From contig DBDD01000078.1 in assembly GCA_002293365.1 (NCBI GenBank), forward strand, positions 664-13,741: 13,078 nucleotides of DNA, given 5' to 3'. This DNA is from Christensenella sp. UBA941. GTDB taxonomy: Bacteria; Bacillota; Clostridia; Christensenellales; UBA941. The position numbers and the translations under genes were made by a program. Position 1 is the stretch's first letter. Each line of letters begins with the position of its first letter. Below are positions 1 to 6,900 of the stretch, one piece after another. The notes beneath the pieces were generated by a model, which saw only the letters and a list, made by a program, of their open reading frames with translations, was not told the DNA's origin and did no database searches.

Positions 1-444
1 CTCAGCATGAATATGGCAAACCGCCAGCGGCTCAGTATTTCCCCGCAGGACAGCTTGGAACACACGCATATTCTTGGGCCGACCGGCAGCGGCAAATCCA
101 CCGCCATGCTGAACATCATAATGGCGAGTATTGAAGCCGGTCATAGCAATCTGGTCATTGACCCCAAGAACGAGCTGGTGACCAACATCTTGGAGCGCAC
201 CCCGGATGGGCGCGCGGACGATCTGATCATCATCGACCCGTCCGATCCCTGCCCTGTGGGTTTCAACCCCTTCGCTTTCAAGGAATACAAAAATCCTGAG
301 CTTATCGCGGACGCGGTGCTTGCTACCATGCGCCAGATATTTTCGGAGAATTGGGGGATTACCACTCAAGATGTCCTGAGCGGAGCCTTACACTATGCAA
401 AAAGAGCGCCGCGATGGGCGCTCTCAGTAGTGTTAGCCGATTGA
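1..444 (+). CDS. VirD4/TraG-like conjugative coupling ATPase, 5' outside window, 3' truncated
   Basis: The reading frame is already open at base 1; the first ATG is at base 7, but this family normally has an N-terminal membrane region, so the true start is probably outside the window. Counting from that ATG, a Walker A motif GPTGSGKST lies at residues 24-32. It is followed by NLVIDPKNEL and DLIIIDPSDPCPVGFNPF, typical of VirD4/TraG or HerA-like DNA pumps that feed DNA into type IV secretion or conjugation channels at the membrane. The segment WGITTQDVLSGAL (about 116-128) still fits the family. After about residue 131 the frame runs into the terminator hairpin of the opposite-strand operon and stops after 14 unrelated codons. 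Walker B and the rest of the motor domain are missing, so this is a non-functional remnant. The assignment to the ATPase superfamily is firm; the exact subfamily is less so. Confidence 0.75.
   Translation, partial: LSMNMANRQRLSISPQDSLEHTHILGPTGSGKSTAMLNIIMASIEAGHSNLVIDPKNELVTNILERTPDGRADDLIIIDPSDPCPVGFNPFAFKEYKNPELIADAVLATMRQIFSENWGITTQDVLSGALHYAKRAPRWALSVVLAD
399..424 (-). terminator. Rho-independent terminator of the Rhs operon
   Basis: Read on the minus strand this is AGAGCGCC, a six-base loop, GGCGCTCT and a run of five T. The eight-bp GC-rich stem is perfect. It begins 38 bases past the stop codon of the RCC1-repeat gene. There is no T run on the plus-strand side, so it works for the leftward operon only. 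It abuts the point where the plus-strand ATPase gene loses family sequence. Confidence 0.85.
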
Positions 445-461
445 TTTTTCCTACTCCGCTT

Positions 462-1646
462 TCAATGCAGCTTCCTCGGTACAGTAATATCCGTCCCTTT
501 ATCAAGCTCCGAATACGAAAATCCGCCTGTTGTCCATACAGAGCCGTCCTCCTTTAGTATACGAGCGCCAGAACCTCCTAGAGAGCAATATTTCACATCA
601 CTCATGATTTGCCTCGGAAGGCTGCGGATGTACCATTTATCAGGGAATGCCGGGTTTTCTACATAATCTTCGGGGATAACATAGTCAACTTCGCCTATGC
701 CTAGCTGATTGTACTTATTGTCGCCCCACGCCCATAGTGTACCGTCCTCTTTGATCGCCATGCTGCTCCAATCATTCGCGGCGATGAATTTCACGTTCTC
801 CATGACTTGTAGAGGTTTTGTATGGTAGTCGTGCGGCGACAAATAGTGTACAACTCTTTCTTTGTGTTTGGAGACATCGGCGCTGTCGAAGCCGAGCTGC
901 CAATAAAGGTTATCGCCCCACGCCCACAGCGTGCCGTCTTTTTTCAGCGCCATGCTATGAGCGGCTCCGGCTGCCACCATTGCGACATCTGTCATAATCA
1001 TTTTGGGTGAGTCGCTGCTCAACGTATTCCCGATACCTAGTTCGCCAAAAGGATTTATGCCCCATGTCCACAAAGTGCCGTCTTCTCTTAGCACAACGTA
1101 ATGAAATGCGCCTATCGCTACAGACTCCACTCGTGACATTAGTCTTTTGGGCTTTGTGTGTTCTTTTCCGCCCATATCGAAATCTTGACCTTTGTCATAC
1201 AGCTCTCCCCAACCCCATAGACTGCCGTCCGTTGTAATTGCCATTGACGCATCTCCTAGCGCATAACACTTGCGGACGTTACTCATAATTCTGAATGGTT
1301 CCGCGTAGTAGGTTCCGTCATCCTCTCGTTTTCCATTTCCCAATTGTCCGGAGTTGTTTGCTCCCCAGCCCAACAGGCTGCCGTCGGGTAGCACTGCCAA
1401 ATAATGATCATAGCCAACTGCTGCGTCTTTTACGTCTTTTAGTTTTAATCTGGGAGAAACGAACTCAAAATCGTCAGTTTCGTCTCGCCAAACGCTTCCA
1501 AACTCCCATAGGCTCCCGTCTTCTTTTATCTCCATAGAAAGCCCCGATTCTGCAATTATCTTTACCCTGCTTTCACGCGCATGGGCGGGTACAGCGGTTA
1601 ATACACTTACTAAAAGCAATGTAACAATTAACAAATATCTTTTCAT
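462..1646 (-). CDS. Secreted RCC1-repeat beta-propeller protein, candidate partner of the orphan Rhs tip
   Basis: A 394-residue protein with a clear signal peptide: basic MKR, a hydrophobic core, and the cleavage-type end VPAHA before R24. The mature part is a chain of RCC1/ATS1-type blades with the signature DGTLWxWGxNxxxQLG. I count seven: DGSLWEFG, DGSLLGWGANNSGQLG, DGSLWGWG, DGTLWTWGINPFGELG, DGTLWAWGDNLYWQLG, DGTLWAWGDNKYNQLG and the degenerate DGSVWTTGGFSYSEL, which fits one complete seven-bladed propeller. The start has an upstream GGAGAAG ribosome binding site. It follows the orphan Rhs tip by 15 bases and is the last gene before the terminator. RCC1 propellers are protein-interaction scaffolds. 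Its position directly behind an Rhs tip is where an immunity gene normally sits, so I infer a protective or neutralising role, not proven. A plain surface protein is the alternative. Confidence 0.85.
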   Translation of the reverse strand: MKRYLLIVTLLLVSVLTAVPAHARESRVKIIAESGLSMEIKEDGSLWEFGSVWRDETDDFEFVSPRLKLKDVKDAAVGYDHYLAVLPDGSLLGWGANNSGQLGNGKREDDGTYYAEPFRIMSNVRKCYALGDASMAITTDGSLWGWGELYDKGQDFDMGGKEHTKPKRLMSRVESVAIGAFHYVVLREDGTLWTWGINPFGELGIGNTLSSDSPKMIMTDVAMVAAGAAHSMALKKDGTLWAWGDNLYWQLGFDSADVSKHKERVVHYLSPHDYHTKPLQVMENVKFIAANDWSSMAIKEDGTLWAWGDNKYNQLGIGEVDYVIPEDYVENPAFPDKWYIRSLPRQIMSDVKYCSLGGSGARILKEDGSVWTTGGFSYSELDKGTDITVPRKLH

Positions 1647-1661
1647 CTTCTTCTCCGTTCT

Positions 1662-2777
1662 TTACCAAGCATTGGTTTTATAAATCCAATGGTTATTATA
1701 TATGTTCCTATCCGGATCAGTTGTCTGGCGCACACTCGCTCTTCGTACTCCTCTGGTGTCTCCCCTTTGCGTTGATGTTAATACCATATAAGCTGTGGTT
1801 ACGTTTGAGTCATACTCCAAATATCCGGGTATTACTGTAGTATCTCTATTCGGATATTTATATCTAGTCCTCGAAAAATCATCCTCCTCGCCTCCGGGAG
1901 TATGCGTATGTATGGTCGCCACAGCCGTAGCCCCCGGTATGTAAAAGTCGTACCGCGGATCAATCGGCGCACTCCAAGGATTTATTGTTCCATCATCCAT
2001 TTTGACGAGGTATTCCCTCTCCGGCATACTCGAATAAACTACGTTTTCAATAGTATAGAGATTACCTACTTGTGTTTTCCACTCAGCAATTACGCCACCA
2101 TATTCTTGGCCTTCACGATCCCTATATGCATTCTCCACTCTATCGTTTATTGTTGCCGACGCATATTGCTGTCCAAAAGCAATAGCTGCTGCATCAGCAC
2201 TGGTATACGCTGTACGTATTTCGCCATTCACGCTGATATGATAGACGGGGCCGCTTGTTACGCCGCCAATTGTGACGGAAGATAAACGATATACAGCCAC
2301 GTAATTTGGCGATACGCTGCTGGAGCTCAAATTGTAATTAGCGCGAGTCGAAGAACTTGAACCCGAACCGCCATAACTCGCCATCTGACCCATCGACGTC
2401 CCAAAATCATACTTAGTACCCGTCGACAAATCCACAGTATACTTCGGAGAGCCGTTTTCGTACATAGTAGCAGTGCCGCGCGCCATCCCGCTAGGATCAA
2501 TGAAATCAACCGGCTCGTTCGCACAATAGGCATACCAATTCGTTCCGTCGCCCGCCGGGTCTTCGCTAAGGAACCTTCCATACTCCGGCCGATAATTCCT
2601 AGCCCGAAGGTATATAGCTTTAAGCTCCGGATCGTAGTATTCGCAACAATACCTGAAAGGGTTGTTGTCGCGTATGTCAAGGTTCAGTTCGTTGCCGAAG
2701 AGGTAACTTTGGATTTCAATGGTGCTGATACGAGACGAGCCCTCTAAAGACGAAGATGCACCTATTGCAATAACCAA
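1662..2777 (-). CDS. Orphan Rhs C-terminal tip with DUF4329/JAB-like toxin domain
   Basis: A 371-residue frame holding only the end of an Rhs protein. Residues 1-24 resemble nothing I know. From about residue 27 (FGNE) to DPSGM (94-98) it is the Rhs-associated core, as in the full-length gene upstream. It continues with the shared linker GTATMYENGSPKYTVDLSTG and then a divergent DUF4329-type domain. That domain has JAMM-like elements: E225 in EYGGVI, H290-T-H292, FS at 301-302 and D312. The family has the JAB/MPN metallopeptidase fold, so peptidase activity is plausible but inferred. The only start is a TTG directly after the TGA stop of the preceding gene, with just a weak CAGG upstream, so it is either coupled to that gene or silent. 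The layout matches displaced orphan tips of Rhs loci. The usual DPxGL cleavage motif reads DPSGM here. Confidence 0.75.
   Translation of the reverse strand: MVIAIGASSSLEGSSRISTIEIQSYLFGNELNLDIRDNNPFRYCCEYYDPELKAIYLRARNYRPEYGRFLSEDPAGDGTNWYAYCANEPVDFIDPSGMARGTATMYENGSPKYTVDLSTGTKYDFGTSMGQMASYGGSGSSSSTRANYNLSSSSVSPNYVAVYRLSSVTIGGVTSGPVYHISVNGEIRTAYTSADAAAIAFGQQYASATINDRVENAYRDREGQEYGGVIAEWKTQVGNLYTIENVVYSSMPEREYLVKMDDGTINPWSAPIDPRYDFYIPGATAVATIHTHTPGGEEDDFSRTRYKYPNRDTTVIPGYLEYDSNVTTAYMVLTSTQRGDTRGVRRASVRQTTDPDRNIYNNHWIYKTNAW
2587..2685 (-). repeat. Rhs core homology block, orphan copy
   Basis: These 99 bases match 4875-4973 in the same orientation with only three mismatches, at the equivalents of 2612, 2631 and 2673. 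Identity falls sharply on both sides. The block encodes the core stretch from the aspartate of LDIRDNNPF to YRPE. It is the likely site of recombination between the orphan tip and the full-length Rhs gene. Confidence 0.9.
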
Positions 2778-3875
2778 TCAAGAACCTGTTTCCCAAAGAT
2801 ATTGCACCTGCCCGTCCGATTTTCGTATGACAATCGCGTTGTACCCTGCATATGGGACATTTACTTGCATAGGAGGCAGCATTGTTATTATCATCCATAA
2901 TTCGTTTTCAACGTCTTCATACAGAAGATACGGAGGTATAGAAACGACATACGCTCCTTCATACTCGTTGAAATTGTAATCGTTATCGCTATGGAACGCT
3001 GTAAATAGTGCATCAATGAGTATGACCGCATCGTGCTTTGTACGGATTATATTCTCTTCAGTTGCAATCTTCGTCATAGTTTTAATTTTGCTTTGGCTAA
3101 ATTTGTTCATGTAGGTTTTATAATTTGCGCTACCGCAATTCCGATACGAAACCTCGCTCGTGGGTGCCACAATAACACTTTTCGGCTCCGAAAACTCTGG
3201 ATTGGGCTTTTTCGAGTTTATCAATACAGGATCAAACACCGTACCGCCGAGCCACTCCCAAGAGTTTTTATCTTCTCTCCAAATAGAGCCAACCGCGTTG
3301 CCTCGTTGTTGTATAAGAAGTGGCTCTGCAATCTGCGGCTCTTCGGGGTGGCGCATCAGCCCATTTTTGCGCGTAGTCCATATGGCCAAAACACGAGCGT
3401 CTGTCTGCTGGATGACAACATGATCCTCTACAGGAACATCTGTGGACTCATCGATCGTCTCAAAACCTCCCTCTCTCGATATGATCCATGCTTTATTCTT
3501 TTTATCTTCCCAAAGGTTTAGGGGAGAGGCGTTCGCCGCCTCTTCCCCTTCACTCCTGCCAAACATGGACGATAAGATAGCATCCGCAACCAACGCCGCG
3601 CGCTCGGCTGTTTTAATAACATCCGTATTTTTAAGTCTTTGTGTAAAATACCTCTCTTGGCCTAGCGCCACTTCCGAAGAAGTAAATATGTTTGACTTTC
3701 CTACATACAAGTAAGAAACCGTCCTCTGCGGAATGCTGAGAATCGGAGAATCTTCTTGTGTCAGATGTGCATTCTCGGAAACATCAGCAGCGAGCGCGTT
3801 CCATTGCAAACATTCGCTAACGAGCAAAACTGCCGCGATTGCAAGAAATCTTTTTATCACACTTTTAGCTTTCAT
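2778..3875 (-). CDS. Secreted two-domain NTF2-immunity-like protein, candidate immunity to the Rhs toxin
   Basis: A 365-residue protein with a signal peptide (MKAKSVIKRF, then a hydrophobic stretch, then ALAA near residues 27-30). The cysteine at residue 22 follows SE, so it is not a proper lipobox. Two related units can be seen, about 85-170 and 275-362. Each has an Ala-rich helix (AERAALVADAILSSMF and KHDAVILIDALFTAF), then an acidic stretch before AWII or LWMII, then a strand ending in a D-containing turn (QQTDARVLAIW, RKSDGQVQYLW). This order resembles the NTF2-fold immunity families of polymorphic toxin systems; the match is by eye only. The gene starts 41 bases behind the Rhs gene with a GGAGGTG ribosome binding site, the normal place for the cognate immunity gene. 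A signal peptide would put it outside the membrane, so it would protect against a toxin acting or arriving there. Confidence 0.7.
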   Translation of the reverse strand: MKAKSVIKRFLAIAAVLLVSECLQWNALAADVSENAHLTQEDSPILSIPQRTVSYLYVGKSNIFTSSEVALGQERYFTQRLKNTDVIKTAERAALVADAILSSMFGRSEGEEAANASPLNLWEDKKNKAWIISREGGFETIDESTDVPVEDHVVIQQTDARVLAIWTTRKNGLMRHPEEPQIAEPLLIQQRGNAVGSIWREDKNSWEWLGGTVFDPVLINSKKPNPEFSEPKSVIVAPTSEVSYRNCGSANYKTYMNKFSQSKIKTMTKIATEENIIRTKHDAVILIDALFTAFHSDNDYNFNEYEGAYVVSIPPYLLYEDVENELWMIITMLPPMQVNVPYAGYNAIVIRKSDGQVQYLWETGS

Positions 3876-3916
3876 GTAATGGCACCTCCATCGTAATAAT
3901 GGTGTTCGTTCCTCCT

Positions 3917-6900
3917 CTATTTATACCTGCTGCGCCATCCTTCGACAGTAAGCGAACCCTTCTCAATACGCTCTGCATAACGCATTGGAATGAACTCCGT
4001 ATACCAAGGTAATTGGCTGTCAGGCGACCATACAGGATAGTCCTCAGAACCAGATACACTCGGCAATCCCGTTGCCTCTATTGATATTGCCTTTTTCCTA
4101 TCCGTATCTGTCTGCACACCTCTTGGATCATATTTGAATAATAGCCCGTTAGGAACCGAGGCGTAATAAGGTATTCCCGCTAATTCCGATGCTTTTGTAT
4201 CGCTTGGGTCAAGTGTATCCCAATTCGTTGATAGACTGTTAGCCCTCCAAGAACTAAGATTCCCATGCGAATGAATATACGCGACATGTGATCCGAACGA
4301 GGGATCTGGAGCTATAGGGTGAGCCGATTTTGCTTTTCCCCACGTCTGAGACTGTGCAAATAAGAATAAACCAGCGCTATCCCTATAAATATTCGCAGCA
4401 TATTCTACTTTAGCATCTTGGGATATTCTGTTAAAGAGCATTCCCCAAGCTGTAGCAGCATCTTTTTCGCTGCCAAACCTCAAGTCATTTACGTTATAGG
4501 CGCTACCATTCACCGTTGTTTGATAAATTGTCCCGCTTGGTACACCACCGATGCTCCACGAAGACAAACGATATAACGCTGAGTTCTTTAGAGATTCAGG
4601 AGCTATCGTATTGGAATTGCTTGAGCTTAAATTATATCTCGCTCCGCCGCTTGAGCCGCCACTACTGGACATCTGTCCCAGCGACGTCCCGAGTGCATAG
4701 CGATTCCCCGTCGATAAATCAACCGTATATTTGGGAGACCCGTTTTCGTACATCGTTGCAGTTCCTGCAGCCAGCCCATTTGGATCGACGAACCCTACTG
4801 GGTCATTGCTACAGTAAGCATACCAATTCAGCCCATCCCCCGCAGGGTCTTCCGTTAAGAACCGCCCGTATTCAGGCCGATAATTCCTAGCCCGAAGGTA
4901 AATAGCTTTAAGCTCCGGGTCGTAGTATTCGCAACAATACCTGAAAGGGTTGTTGTCGCGCATGTCAAGGTTCTTCTCGTTCCCAAAGGCATCGTAATCA
5001 TAGGATTTAAGGATGTTACCCCATTGATCGATTCTATGAACGACATCACCGTGCGCATTGAACAAATAGTATTGCCTCTTGCCGTCCTGCTCGCGCGCAA
5101 TAAGCCCCATTCCTCGAATGTACCGCGCGCTCGTTCTCGCCTTCTCCGGCGCAGGCGAACCCTCGTTCGCGTTTAAAACAGCCTCCAAAACAATTTGACT
5201 CCCATCCCAAACGTGGTATGTGAGATGCTCATCGACCTTCTTCCCGAACCGCAAGCCGTTGGGCTTGTAGCGGTACGCGCATTCTTTCTTATTCGCAAAT
5301 GCAGAAATCAATTTATTATATCCATCATACTCCATGATAGTAAGCGAATCAATATCCTCATGGAAACTTACTCTTCCGTATCCGCGTTTCCCAGTTCCAA
5401 TAGGCGAACTGCGCTCCCAAATGCGCCGGACTTGGTTGCCATTTCGGTCGTATAGATAATGCTGTATTTCAACGATGCATTGGTTGCCGTCCGTAAAGAG
5501 CGCGGCGGCATTCGCCGGAGGAATCATCGTCGGAATCGTCTTCGTATCGCGCAAAAGATGATCGCCGAGGTCGTATTCATACGTCGTGACATACGGCTCC
5601 GCACCCGTAGCCGTTAGCTTCACGCGGTTACCGCGCAAATCGTAGTCGTATACATGGCGATAACCCGCCTGTAGGGGCGAACTGTGTTCGCCCGTGACCC
5701 CAAAGACCTCTTCCTTTACCAACCGCCCAAGCCGGTCATACGTATATTCTGTGCGCTTGCCGGTATGGTCGGTTTTCTCAACGAGGCTGCCATCTAATGC
5801 GTAGGTATAACCGTAGGAGGAAACCACCTTCGCGCCGATCTTATTCTGCACGCTCGTCACGCGGTTCGCGAGGTTATACGCATACGTCGTCACGGTGTTG
5901 TTCGGATACGTAACGCTCGTGCGGTTGCCGTTGTCGTCGTATGTGTACGTCGCGGCAACACGCCCTTTTTCCTTCACCTGCGTCAAGCGCCCCAGCACAT
6001 CGTAGACGTAGCTTGTTTCGATCTCCGTCACGTCGTTTTTTCTAACGCGAAAACCCGCGCGCAGCCCGTCCCAATCGTAGGCGTAATCCTTGAAAACCTC
6101 GCCAAGCTCAAGCTCCACTTCGGCTTCCGTAATTACCCTGCCCAGCTCATCATATTGAAATAGCGCGACGAAGTTGAGATTCTCCGTCTGCCAAACCTTC
6201 CCGTTCCGGGCATATTGCGTCGCGGTGTAGCCGATTTTCTTATTCTCGCTTGACATGATCGTCTCGGAAACGGGGCGGTCGAGCGAATCGTAAACATATT
6301 CCGTAACGGCGCTGTTCCGGTCGGTCTTATTAAGCAACAGCCCCGTCGCGCCATATTCGTAGCTCTCCGAAAATCCCAGAGGATCGGTCATGCTCGCCAT
6401 GCCGAAGTGACCGTAGGTATAGCGCGTAACAGCAGCGCCCTCAAACGCGCCGAGCGCGGCCATGCCCGTATACACCTCGGTTTTGCGCCCCGCTATGTCA
6501 TAGGCGATGTGGGTACATACATTTCCCTTGTCGCCATGTCCAATCGTATCGGTCAGCCAATTGCGCTCATTGTATACGAAATCCGTCTGCCGCCAAGAAA
6601 CCGCCTCTCCGGGCTTATTGCGCTGCGTCTTTTTGGAAATGACGTTGCCAGCCGCGTCATAGTAATGTTTCGACATCGAGCGGGCGTCGCCCTCTATCGG
6701 CACGCTCTTCGTCAGCAAACGATTCACGGCGTCATACGTGAACGCAGCCGTGTTGCCCATGCGATCCGTAACGGCGATTTTGTTCCCGAAGGCGTCGTAT
6801 TCAACGCTGGTATATTTGTCTTCGGCGTTATAGCTTCTTATAACGCGCCCCGCGAAATCATACGTCCATTTGCCCGTAAAGCCCAAGCCCTTCGAAGCGT

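Noticed and set aside
1902..2285. Plus-strand open frame of 127 codons antisense to the orphan tip
   Set aside because: It is a shadow of the DUF4329 coding frame, with no start signal or recognisable motif.
3780..3875. Lipoprotein signal in the immunity-like protein
   Set aside because: The only early cysteine follows SE, which does not fit a lipobox. An ALAA signal peptidase I site fits better.
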